NCBI RefSeq assembly: GCF_010015445.1
Contig: NC_053123.1
Coordinates: forward strand, 10,823,934 to 10,887,933
Reading direction: 5' to 3'
Length of the DNA stretch: 64,000 nucleotides
Source: Perca fluviatilis
Taxonomy: Eukaryota > Chordata > Actinopteri > Perciformes > Percidae
Under the pieces are notes generated by a model, which saw only the letters and a list, made by a program, of their open reading frames with translations, was not told the origin of the DNA and did no database searches. Made by a program: the position numbers and the translations under genes. This document shows, in pieces, positions 13,785 through 23,678 of this stretch; the stretch's first letter is position 1; every line of letters begins with the position of its first letter.

Positions 13785-14150
13785 CAGTGGTGTAGTCTAA
13801 TGTATTGTAGTGGGTACACTGAACTGTATATTGGCCAGAATCTGCCTTTGGGAGAGGGGGGGGCATATCATAGTGGGGGGTCTGAGTGTCCTCCCAAGGG
13901 AGGTTTTAAGCATCAATTACTTCATTTCCTGTATTCGGATATAATTTTATGCACCAATTTACAGTGGAAATACCTTTATTTAGCCTATGTGAAGAAGAAA
14001 AACACAGATGACAATTCCAAATATATAAAAAATATAATGGAAAGTGTGTTGTTGCGTGTCATTGCGCATTTGTAAGTGGGTATATGGAAATCCTGGAGCT
14101 TTCTTAGTGGGTATACTGCGTACCTGCATATCACATAGACTACACCACTG
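13785..14150. mobile_element. hAT-type MITE, 366 bp
   Basis: The ends CAGTGGTGTAGTCTAATG and CATAGACTACACCACTG are inverted repeats. The flanks AAGGACAC at 13777-13784 and 14151-14158 are identical 8-bp duplications, the hallmark of hAT insertion. The interior has a G-rich tract on the left and no transposase. Exact duplication and good ends suggest a fairly young insertion. Confidence 0.9.
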
Positions 14151-14779
14151 AAGGACACTAAAGGAGAACTGTAGGTGTTGTACGTGTGCCATTACCTGAC
14201 ACTAAACTCCATCTGAGCATTTGTGTCTCATTGACTTTGAGGCATAGTGTAATATACTAATATAACGTGGAATTGAATGGAACCATTAGCTCATTAAAAT
14301 GTAAGCAGATGTAGAATCGGGCAGATGTTTGTTAATTTCATTCAGTTTGAATGATCCCCAACAAAATGTGTGATGCAGCTGTGTTACTTTGTACAAGGTT
14401 TTAATTACTGCAGACATTTTTTATTTGTAGGTGGATTCATGGTTGGCAACACAATAGTAGAAAATAACTGAATGGAATTTATAAGATTGGTTTCTACAGT
14501 ACAGTTCTTTGGGAACTTCCAAAACAACTTCCTAGAAGATCTTAATTATGAATAAAATGAATACCATAATCTTGTATGTCTGTAAAACAAGATCAACATA
14601 AGGCACTAGTGTTCATGGACAGTATAGTATAAGCATTTCTGCATGCACTACAGCATGTGCTCTTCTACAGGTACAATTTTTTTTTATTAATGAACCATTT
14701 ATCTAACTGGGTGGAATATCATTGTATGTGTGGGAAACCAGCTGATATGTGCATGCGGTCATGTGACCGGTTGCTAATC

Positions 14780-15850
14780 AGGAAGTGATAAAAAGCTCAC
14801 CAGGTGTAGTCATTAGTCCCCTTGCCTCTCACTGAGTGCACTGCGTTTGTGTGGATTCTCCTGATTCTCCAGGTATGAAAATGTTTGGCTGCGGTAATTT
14901 GGGGAGCAAGTAAAGCTTAAGGTTGATTTTTTTTTTATTTTTTCAAAAACCTTCACGGAGTGAACTGGGGCAGATTGATGGTAATGCCTATCAGCTGTTT
15001 TAGCCATATGTGGTAGCAATTAATATTTCAGCTAAATGTTACCCTTTTTGTGTTGCTTATGCCACCGCAAGCCATGCGCTACTTTTATAGAATGTTTTTC
15101 AACTTGTAGTTTCTTTGTATGTTTCAGTTTACCTTTGGCTTATATTTTTCCTACATTTTACTATTAATGTGCTAATAAGTTATTTGCAAGACCCTTTGTA
15201 ACTGGCCACTAATGTGTTTGTTTTTTTCAAAGGGGGACCAGTCCAGTCACTGTTTCTTACGGTTATTTTACCATTTTGTTTCTTTTGGTTATTTGCCTTG
15301 GTTGATTATTTTCTTGTGATTTCATTTACAAGTGGTCTTTAGATATACTTTTTATGGAAGTTTTGACATAGGTTTCTTTCCTCAATTTATATATGCTCAC
15401 AGCTTGATCCTGTACAAGGCTGGGTCCGTGTCCACACACTGCCTCCTCGTGGTGAGACTGCACTGGGTGACACTCTGTTACGGTGTGTATGTAGCCTCGA
15501 CACTGTAGATTTTGTAGTGACTTGCATGATATTTTGTAGTGACTTGCATGATATTTTGTAGTGATTTGCATGATATTTTGTAGTGAATCGTGTAGAAATA
15601 AGTGTGTAGTGCATGTCCTTGTCAATGCTGGGCCTTCTGTCTCCTCTTTCTGTCTCCCACAGTCGTCTCCCGGAGTGGTGTGTGCGTGCCGACCCGACCT
15701 TCCTACTTTGAGGAGAGTAAGACCACATGTATCTGCCATCTAATTTATTGTTTTATTATTCTGCCAAATTGCTATTTTAATTGGAAATCTTTTAAACTTT
15801 TTGTAATAAAACCAAACTTATTGTACAATATTTACCTCCTGTAAATTATC
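14780..15850 (+). other. Promoter- and exon-like stretch of unknown nature
   Basis: The following lie in order on the plus strand: a TATA-like box (GTGATAAAAAGCTC, about 14787), a splice-donor-like CTCCAG/GTATGA near 14873, a pyrimidine tract with acceptor CTCCCACAG near 15661, and AATAAA-like signals near 15806. There is no long reading frame across the would-be exons. It could be an untranslated exon pair, a non-coding RNA unit or an old solo LTR. None of these is proven. Confidence 0.25.
15510..15590. repeat. 22-bp tandem repeat, about 3.6 copies
   Basis: The unit TTTTGTAGTGACTTGCATGA plus TA is repeated at 15510, 15532 and 15554 with a partial fourth unit. Later units change C to T at one site. 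On the minus strand it produces a repetitive open frame that is not a gene. Confidence 0.9.
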
Positions 15851-16512
15851 CCCATTAGGGGAAAACCAGAGTTGGTCACACAACATACTAATTAACATAG
15901 TTCAGGGTTCAAAGGGTTTCTCCTAACCCTCAATAGGAGGTGGCGTTGTCAGGTCTGAAAGGTTTTATGTTGCTCAACAAAGCAACAAAAGATCTGATGC
16001 ACTGGAAATCATACATCACTGCATATGTTTTCACACATTTAAAGTAGACAAGTGTGATACTGCTATCCATGCCATGCAGCATTTTACCTGTTTTTGTTTT
16101 ATTTCGATTTGTTTATCTTTCTGACGTGTCTACACTGTTTTGTCGGTTTGTGACACTGGGCCCAAGACTTAAATCTTTAAAAGAAAACAAATGGCTCACA
16201 AATATATGGTTTCATTTTGAAAAAAGGCGCAGTCATTTCTTAAATAGCTGTAGTTGTTCACGAAAGTTATTCAAATCTGACTAAAGAGTGAATTTGTTCA
16301 GCAGCGGAGTAATACACATTTTGGTGGTCGAATGAGTATTCACAGCAGTTAGACAGTGTGTGCGGGATTGACTCGAAATGAATTACAGTACCCATGTTCG
16401 TCGTAATGAAACATGAAAAACAATAAAAAGAAACTATATAAAATAAGCTATATTTGGCTTTGGTTTATCTTTTAATCTTACAAATATGTCAGGATTCCCT
16501 GCTGTTATGATC
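15851..16512. other. Unassigned sequence
   Basis: I see no gene or transposon end in this stretch, which leads into a TA/GATA microsatellite. Confidence 0.4.
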
Positions 16513-16525
16513 ATGCCATTCCTAA

Positions 16526-16557
<32 letters not shown>

Positions 16558-16663
16558 CATATAGATAGATAGATAGATAGATAGATTAATAATAGATATC
16601 TATCTATATATATACTGGTACTATGAGATATATTCTATCTATCTATCTCTCTCTATCTATCTA
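16513..16663. repeat. GT/TA/GATA microsatellite left of the Tc1 element
   Basis: GT, TA and GATA/TATC runs. It includes ACTGGTACTATGAGATA, whose reverse complement recurs on the far side of the Tc1 copy (about 18090-18112). The Tc1 element is therefore bracketed by an inverted, microsatellite-rich repeat. Confidence 0.8.
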
Positions 16664-16665
16664 TA

Positions 16666-18040
16666 CACAGTGCCTTGCGAAAGTATTCGCCCCTTGAACT
16701 TTTTCGACCTTTTGCCACATTTCAGGCTTCAAACATAAAGATATAAAACTGTAATTTTTGTGAAGAATCAACAAGTGGGACACAATAATGAAGTGGAACG
16801 AAATTTATTGGATATTTCAAACCTTTTTAACAAATCAAAAACTGAAAAATTGGGTGTGCAAAATTATTAAGCCCCCTTAAGTTAATACTTTTGTACCGCC
16901 ACCTTTCTGCTGCGATTTCAGCTGTAAGTCGCTGGGGGTATGTCTCTATCAGTTTTGCACATCGAGAGACTGACATTTTTGCCCATTCCTCCTTGCAAAA
17001 CAGCTCGAGCTCAGTGAGGTTGGATGGAGAGCGTTTGTGAACAGCAGTTTTCAGTTCTTTCCACAGATTCTCGATTGGATTCAGGTCTGGACTTTGACTT
17101 GGCCATTCTAACACCTGGATATGTTTATTTGTGAACCAGTCCATTGTAGATTTTGCTTTTATGTTTTGGTATCTTGTCTTGTTGGAAGACAAATCCCGCT
17201 CCAGTCTCAGGTCTTTTGCAGACTCCATCAGGTTTTCTTCCAGAATGGTCCTGTATTTGGCTCCATCCATCTTCCCATCAATTTTAACCATCTTCCCTGT
17301 CCCTGCTGAAGAAAAGCAGGCCCAAACCATGATGCTGCCACCACCATGTTTGACAGTGGGGATGGTGTGTTCAGGGTGATGAGCTGTGTTGCTTTTACGC
17401 CAAACATAACGTTTTGCATTGTTGCCAAAAAGTTCGATTTTGGTTTCATCTGACCAGAGCACCTTCTTCCACGTCTCCCAGGTGGCTTGTGGCAAACTTT
17501 TAAACGACACTTTTTATGGATATCTTTAAGAAATGGCTTTCTTCTTGCCACTCTTCCATAAAGGCCAGATTTGTGCAGTATACGACTGATTGTTGTCCTA
17601 TGGACAGAGTCTCCCACCCCAGCTGTAGATCTCTGCAGTTCATCCAGAGTGATCGTGGGCCTCTTGGCTGCATCTCTGATCAGTCTTCTTCTTGTATGAG
17701 CTGAAAGTTTAGAGGGACGGCCGGGTCTTCGTTGATTTGCAATGGTCTGATAATCCTTCCATTTCAATATTATCGCTTGCACAGTGCTCCTTGGGATGTT
17801 TAAAGCTTGGGAAATCTTTTTGTATCCAAATCCCGCTTTAAACTTCCCACAACAGTATCTCGGACCTGCCTGGTGTGTTCCTTGTTCTTCATGATGCTCT
17901 CTCGCGCTTTAAACGGACCTCTGAGACTATCACAGAGCAGGTGCATTTATGCGGAGACTTGATTACACACAGCTGGATTCTATTTATCATCATTAGTCAT
18001 TTAGGTCAACATTGGATCATTCAGAGATCCTCACTGAACT
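16666..18040 (-). mobile_element. Tc1-like DNA transposon, end-truncated
   Basis: The left end CACAGTGCCTTGCGAAAG follows TA and matches a common fish Tc1 family with long (about 200 bp) terminal repeats. The transposase runs on the minus strand. The opposite end is lost: sequence breaks off after CAGAGATCCTCACTGAACT and passes directly into a TATC/TA microsatellite, so the right terminal repeat is absent and the copy could not be mobilised. The family comparison is from memory. Confidence 0.9.
16827..17892 (-). pseudogene. Tc1-like (DD34E) transposase pseudogene
   Basis: From an ATG at 17892 (MKNKEHTRQVRDTVV) the protein shows the paired helix-turn-helix DNA-binding region with a GRPSKLS motif, then the catalytic domain. 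The first Asp is in LWSDETK and the final Glu in PDLNPIENLW. At least three frame breaks are visible. One is near residue 16 (the expected GAGAAG has lost a base). A second, near 17480, moves the frame between the DNA-binding and catalytic halves. The third is a pair of compensating shifts that turn the QQDNDPKHT-type region into SNKTRYQNIK, removing the second catalytic Asp. The intact protein would be about 340 residues. It is inactive. Confidence 0.9.
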
Positions 18041-18125
18041 CTATCTATCTCTATCTATATATATATACTGTATATATATATATATATCTCTATCTATCTC
18101 ATAGTACCAGTATATAGGTATAGTT

Positions 18126-18175
<50 letters not shown>
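18041..18175. repeat. TATC/TA microsatellite right of the Tc1 element
   Basis: TATC and TA runs, including the inverted partner (CTCATAGTACCAGTATA) of the left flank and a near-pure TA tract at about 18130-18172. Such tracts vary in length by slippage. Confidence 0.85.
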
Positions 18176-18221
18176 CAATCCTTCAAAATTGGAAACTAGA
18201 CTAACACAGCACTAAGATAAG

Positions 18222-19617
18222 GGGCCCTATTTTAACGATCTGAAATGCAAAACGCAAGTAGCTTTGTGGGCGGATCTCGGCCGCTGTTGCTATTTTACTG
18301 GCGGGATAAATGACTCTTGCGCCCGACACAAATCTAAAATGGGTTTGTCTGAAGTAGCTAGGTGTGGTTTGGGCGTAATGTGAAAATAACCAATCAGAGC
18401 GTCATCTCACATTTCCTTTTAAGAACAGGCTTGTTCCATGGCGGATTGCTATTATGGCCGGTATTTGCCTGGCGCCGCAGCGGGAGCTGTCCGGGATGCG
18501 GCAAAGTAATAAATACCTGTCTTGGCCGGGTGGCGATGTTGCTGCGGCCCCTCGGGCCGCATCTTGTCAAGTCTGGACAGGATTGCTGCAGCCATGGAGC
18601 GTGGGCCTCCAAACGCACCACCTGCACCTGTTGTGCCCCTAACCTCCTCCCCCACCCACTCCATCTCCGTCCACCCGGCTCCACCCGCTCCACCAGGGCG
18701 CCGCGCGCATTACTCCCAGGCCAGATTCCGCGAAGTGTCCAATCCCGTCATAGTTCAACATCACGTCTCCTTAATTCCTCTAATATTTCCTCATTTATGT
18801 CATCAACACATCCATGATTCATGGAAATGTTGTGTGTAAAACACAACAAGCCACAAAGAATGCTGCGACTTATGAGGACTGTACTGTAAAGTGCCTCCTG
18901 ATCTATACCAAACACCTGAAGCGCATTTTCAGTAATATTTTTCCTTGTAATTATCCATCCATCCATCCATCCATCCATCTTCGTCCGCTTATCCGTGTTC
19001 GGGTTCGCGGGGGAGCAGCTCCAGCAGGGGACCCCAAACTTCCCTTTCCCCGAGCAACATTAACCAGCTCCGACTGGGGCATCCCGGGCGTTCCCAGGCC
19101 AGGTTGGAGATATAATCCCTCCACCTAGTCCTGGCCTCCCCCCTCCCGAGGCCTCCTCCCAGCTGGACGTGCCTGGAACACCTCCCTAGGGAGGCCCAGG
19201 GGGCATCCTCACCAGATGTAATTATGTATGTTTGCAAAAATGGGAACTGCTGTGTCCGTTTAGATGAGAGAAGTGTATGCGCGTTGTGCACACGCTACAT
19301 TATGGCCAAGCATGCGCCCCTAAAATTGCATCTGAATAACGCGCTACTGACTTTAGACTAGCGCCACTGACTTTAGACCAGGTTTTTCCTGGTCAGTGGT
19401 GGAATTGTTTTCTGAAACTGCAAAATAGCATGAGAGAACGTTTGCGCCGGAACACGCCTCCTCTTTTCGCTGAACCGCCCCCAGGAGCGCAAATACATTC
19501 CCTATTTTACTGACGTGCGTCTGTGGAGGGAAAAGTCCGCTTTGCGTCGGGTGCAAAATAGGAATGATACATGCGTCGGTGTACAAAGGCAATTGCGCTG
19601 AGTGCAAGATAGAGCCC
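18222..19617 (+). mobile_element. PIF/Harbinger-like non-autonomous element, copy 3
   Basis: It starts GGGCCCTATTTTAACGATC and ends AGTGCAAGATAGAGCCC, with the 3-bp duplication AAG on both sides. It has the same orientation and content as copy 2, but a 262-bp LINE fragment plus a 9-bp duplication is inserted at 18955-19225. The terminal GGGCCC at the right has mutated to GAGCCC. No transposase. Confidence 0.85.
18955..19216 (-). mobile_element. RTE/Rex3-like LINE 3' fragment
   Basis: The minus strand encodes the end of a reverse transcriptase with RTRWRDYISNLAWER followed by GEREVW and LLP, then a (GATG)n tail (seen as CATC repeats on the plus strand). This matches what I know of Rex3/RTE elements of fish. 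It is flanked by an exact 9-bp duplication, TGTAATTAT (18946-18954 and 19217-19225). Copy 2 of the host element shows the empty site. A 5'-truncated insertion is the simplest reading. The clade call is from memory. Confidence 0.75.
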
Positions 19618-19965
19618 AAGTTCACCAGGTGCACATTTCTTTAATGCTTTAAAGTGGAATTTTAAACCAAACTCTGGTCAGGCCAATCACATCGTGTATA
19701 GAGTCGGTGGGCGGGCTTATGGCTGCTGCTGGGAACAGCGGTCTTCTGGAAGACTTGGAGTTAAGCTCTACTTTGAGAAAAGAACAAAGAACAGCATTGA
19801 AGTCATTCTTAAAAAAGCAAGATGTGTTCGGAGTTTTGCTGACCGGATACGGGCAAAAGTTCGTTGCTCTGGCTGGTTGTAGCGCTATGCTATTTGGCAG
19901 AGGGAATTTGAAAGACAACCGTTTATCCTGCCCCTCGGATTGAGCCCTGTCAATGGTGAGTTCCC
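19618..19965 (+). repeat. RecQ-helicase-like dispersed repeat, copy 1 (left part)
   Basis: This segment matches, in reverse orientation, the repeat at 31976-32460: shared stretches include CAGGCCAATCACATCGTGTA and GTGTTCGGAGTTTTGC. It ends at a splice-donor-like GGTGAGTTCCC, where the hAT element at 19966-24043 is inserted. It resumes at 24052 with CAGACCCAACATCTTGAT. The repeat includes promoter-like flanks and the first coding exon of a helicase-like protein, so it may be a captured gene start that has multiplied with a mobile element. Confidence 0.65.
19707..19943 (+). pseudogene. Helicase-like first exon (RecQ/DEAD-box type)
   Basis: The frame reads MAAAGNSGLLEDLELS, then LRKEQRTALKSFLKKQDVFG and LLTGYGQK. 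The order Gln/Lys-rich helix, DVFG and a Walker-A-like TGYGKS (here TGYGQK) is that of the start of SF2/RecQ-type helicases, which bind ATP through this loop. The catalytic Lys-Ser of Walker A is altered. After it the frame drifts into non-homologous sequence and stops, so it is a broken fragment. The opposite-orientation copy at 31976-32460 is rearranged differently. The assignment is from motif recognition only. Confidence 0.55.
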
Positions 19966-20189
19966 TAGTGATGGGACAACACTCTTTTATGTGAGTCGGT
20001 TCAACCGGACAGTCGTTGGTTGGCCTACCGAGTTAATAGATTCGGTCACCGGTTCGCGTGCCCTCGGCAGGGGGGGTGATCGCCAGCCAGGAACCAAGAC
20101 ACCGCGGAAGACTTGGGCGGTTGCGGTCACATTCGGTCTTGACATACTATTTACACACTCATACTGACCGACACTAGACTCACGCACTG

Positions 20190-20905
20190 GCCACGGTTAC
20201 ATTCAGTACCCTAGTGGGCGGGCTCCTCATAAGTCTAACTACCATGTAGCAACATTCACTTCTAACATTTAACATAACTACCAAGATAACATTACGTGTG
20301 TTTGTATGTGATATAATACTTTCCTCTTGGTAATGTAGCCTATGAATTTCCATGAACACAATTCTTAATGCACAAGACATAAAGGCTTCTGCTATCAGTA
20401 ACTCAAACTTGCCGAGAACCTAGACACCCGTGATATAGACTCATGCATTAGGCCCGGTTACGGTCTCTTTCAGCAGCCTGGTGCGCGGTCTCCTGCTGAC
20501 AGCCTACCTATCACGTAATAAACATTTAATTTAACATAACTACTAAGATAACATGACGTGTATTTGTATGTGATATCCATCGACAATGTAGTCTATGAAT
20601 TTGTATGTACACAATCATCTAAGATGCACGAGAAATAAAGGCTTCTGGGATCGGTTGATAACTCAAACTTGCAGAAAAGCTAGAAACCCGTTTGAATATA
20701 GACTCATGCAGTACCCTCGGTTACGGTCTCGTTCAGTAGCCTGGTGCACGGTCTCCTCATGACAGCCTACCTACCACGTAGCAACATTCACTTCTCTAAC
20801 ATTTAACTTAACATAACTACCAAGATAACATGACGTGTATTTGTATGTGATGTACTGTACTTCCCCATCGATAATGTGTGAATTGCCATGAACACAATCC
20901 TCTAA
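20190..20905. repeat. About 260-bp tandem repeat inside the hAT element
   Basis: Three units begin near 20196, 20455 and 20718. Each contains CGGTTACGGTCTC-like and AACATAACTACCAAGATAAC-like stretches and ATAAAGGCTTCTG. The third unit is cut at 20905 by later insertions, and its remainder resumes at 23683-23790 (AACTCAAACTTGCTGAGAAC). Confidence 0.85.
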
Positions 20906-22253
20906 AGCCCTATTCGCACGGGATAAGTATTACCTGGTGACCTCCAGTCATTTGTAATAATTGCGGAGGTTGTCTGTGATCTTAAACCCGTGCGAATCGG
21001 TCATGTCTGTAATTTTGTAGTAATAATTCCCCCGCAAATGACCTACCATATTTCGCCAAAAACGGAGTTCGTGTGATAATATTAGTCCCGTGCGAATCGG
21101 CATCTCTGATTTTTCCCGGATTTGGCGGGGCTTTTTCTGTTTTTTCAAGGTACCTATTTCCTTCTTTTGCGCCTTTTTATCCATCTTTCGCGAAGAATGG
21201 AGGGTGCGTTGGAGTGTTTTGACAGTGTTTTGTGTGCTGGGTCATGTAGCTATACATCATATACAATTTGCAGAAAGAGAAAGATGAAAACCACAAGTGC
21301 GAAGAAAAAAAGAATGATTAGATGGCGATGGATGATATGTATAGCAGCATGCGGTAAGTATGTTTTTTATGTTTGTATCATACATCTAGAGATAATGACA
21401 AGACATCTCCAAGCCATAGGCGCCGATTTATGTTTTCCTCCGTGGGTGCTCCACGGACACCCCTTTAAAAAGGAAAGTAGTCAAAAAATGTTTGCATTTC
21501 AGAACCTTAGGAAATGGACAGCGGCCGACACAGACACACAGCCTATTAACTCAATAATAAAGGACAGCGCCACTTCTCACAAATGCAGATAGGATTGGAG
21601 ATGAAAAATGTAACTGACACCGTAAACGCGATCAGCGTTCGGGAATTGAAGAATCAATGCCACCGCTCCCATTAGCACCAACTCCAATGTTTAATTTTAA
21701 ATGAATGTAGCCTACTGGCAGTCTGGCGCACGTGGGTGCTCAGTATTTTCCGTGGGTGCTCGAGCTCTGGAGCACCCACAGTATCTGCGCCTATGCTCCA
21801 AGCAATAGCTTATCAAAAATAATGCACAATCAAGCGAGGGGGCTCACTTCATAATTAGAGGTTAATGTTAAAAATAAATCAAGCGTAAAGCTTGAGCTAA
21901 TAGATTTTAACCTGGTGAAAGGTTTTGTTTTATACATCTAACCGGACACTGCTTGACACCACCCAGAGAAAAAAGTGAGAGAAAGAAAAAGGAGAGGTCG
22001 CAGTTCGGACGATGACTGACTACCCGGTTGAGATTGTGTGCGTGTGTGTCCTCGAGATCTGACCACACACAAACACACGTAGCAGAGCTACCCACACCCA
22101 TGTTTCTACTGTTGCTTAATGTTAGTAAATTCGAGTAAAATCACAGGCTTCGCTTATCCCCTTCGAATGCGCCAGATGAAAATCAGACGTGGGTGGGTAA
22201 TTTGTAATTCACACGAGGTCCCTAGATAATACTTATCCCGTGCGAATATGGCT
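20906..22253. mobile_element. PIF/Harbinger-like element with TAA duplication
   Basis: The ends AGCCCTATTCGCACGGGAT and (inverted) AGCCATATTCGCACGGGAT are about 27-bp terminal repeats. TAA flanks both sides (20903-20905 and 22254-22256), as expected for PIF/Harbinger. Within it a short open frame starting at 21197 (MEGALECFDSVLCAGS) ends at a donor-like GGTAAGTA near 21353. It may be the first exon of a lost Harbinger gene, but I do not recognise the protein. A hAT MITE sits inside at 21415-21795. Confidence 0.75.
21415..21795. mobile_element. hAT-type MITE, 381 bp
   Basis: The ends CATAGGCGCCGAT and (inverted) CATAGGCGCAGAT are bordered by the exact 8-bp duplication CTCCAAGC (21407-21414 and 21796-21803). 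Subterminal GGGTGCTC/GAGCACCC repeats extend the inverted structure. There is no coding content. Confidence 0.9.
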
Positions 22254-22256
22254 TAA

Positions 22257-23678
22257 AGTGATGGTTCGGAGTAATTTCACCCTAGGGTCCTTTGCACCAT
22301 GACCTCGAGCCAAACACCCCCCCAGAAGCTTTTTTCACCTGGGTCTAACATTGGGAGAGTTAGCGTAGAGTAGCGTTATCAGCTGAATAGCTTAGCGCAG
22401 GGGCTAATGGACCCACGTTTGTATGTCGTAAATGACCCCACTAATAATGCCCGAAATGATACCAAACGTCTACACTAGTACATATAGGTTATGCACTCAT
22501 AAAACGATGGATTGGAAAGTTTGTAAGTACAACAGAAGTTTATGTAAATAACATTTGCCTGCCGGCTTCTGCTCTCTGCTGCTGTTGTTGTTGCTGCTGT
22601 AAGACGAGTGCTTAGGGACATCTACATATTACAACACCGAAAAGAGATGCAACAAAAATATTTTTTAATTTCACTTTTTTTTTTAAGTAAGTGCTGTAGT
22701 ATAACTAGCAGGAGACAAGTAATAATTGAGGTAAGTTTGGAGACATTACTTATTTTTTTTGAACAAGGTCTGTTTATTCAAGATTTTACAACATACAAAA
22801 AAAAACAAAGGAGAACTCAAACAGTACAGTATACAACAAAACCCCAACACAACCCATCCCTCCACCCATCAGACAAAAATGATTGGATATATACAGTTTA
22901 AAAAAAAAAAGTAGAAATTATTAGAAAAGGATACATAAATATACATACATACACAAACATACAAAAGTAATTTTGGGGCTGTATTCTCTACTTGATTTTT
23001 TCAACAAATGTCAAGAAGGGTTGCCAGATTGCATAGAATCTCTGGACAGACGCTTGAAGAGAGTATCTTATTTTCTCTAGTTTAAGATACTGCATAATCT
23101 CCTTAATCCAATGAGAAAAAGTGGGAGGAAGAGAGTCTTCATTTAAACAATATTAATCTCCTGGCAAGAAGTGTGCAAAAGGCCAACATTTTACAATTAT
23201 AGCTGCTCAGGTGCAAGTTCTGTGCTGTAACACCAAATAAAGCAAGAAAGACATTACTTATTTAATCATTAAATTAATAAATATTTTTGTTGTATCTCTT
23301 TTCGGTGTAGTAATTTGTAGACGGCCCTAAGCACTCGTCTAACTGCAGGTAGCAGCAGCAACAGAGAGCAGAAGAGAGCAGGCAAGTGTTCATAAACTTC
23401 TGGTGTACTTACAAACTTTCCAATCCATCGTTTTATGAGTACATAACCTATTTGTACTAGTGTAGACGTTTGGTATCATTTCGGGCATTATTAGTGGGGT
23501 CATTTACGACATACAAACGTGGGTCCATTAGCCTCTGTGCTAAGCTATTCAGCTGATAACGCTACTCTACGATAACTCTCCCAATGTTAGACCCAGGTGA
23601 AAAAAGTTTCTGGGGGAGTGTTTGGCGCGAGGTCATGGTGCAAAGGACCCTAGGGTGAAATTACTCCGAACCATCACT
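22257..23678. mobile_element. TTAA-inserting foldback element (Kolobok-like)
   Basis: Arms of about 400 bp (22257-22680 and 23270-23678) are near-perfect inverted repeats, beginning AGTGATGGTTCGGAGTAATT. TTAA lies immediately outside both ends (22253-22256 and 23679-23682). The TTAA target fits the Kolobok or piggyBac superfamilies; I favour Kolobok because of the sister families in this window. Between the arms is an L1 fragment. No transposase. Confidence 0.8.
22756..23248 (-). mobile_element. L1-type LINE 3' end, 5'-truncated
   Basis: The minus strand encodes the end of an L1-like reverse transcriptase: HWIKEIMQYLKLEKIRYSL, then SVQRFYAIWQPFLTFVEKIK and stop. The conserved FY-IW-PFL motif is typical of the ORF2 C-terminus. 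A frameshift separates an upstream LLARRLILFK piece. A poly-A tail is seen as T8 on the plus strand at 22753-22760. The exact 15-bp duplication AGACATTACTTATTT (22741-22755 and 23249-23263) shows target-primed insertion into the TTAA element. Confidence 0.85.

Noticed and set aside
15326..15739. 137-codon minus-strand frame
   Set aside because: Its middle is the 22-bp tandem repeat (KYHASHYKISCKS-type repeats), and it has no recognisable domain.
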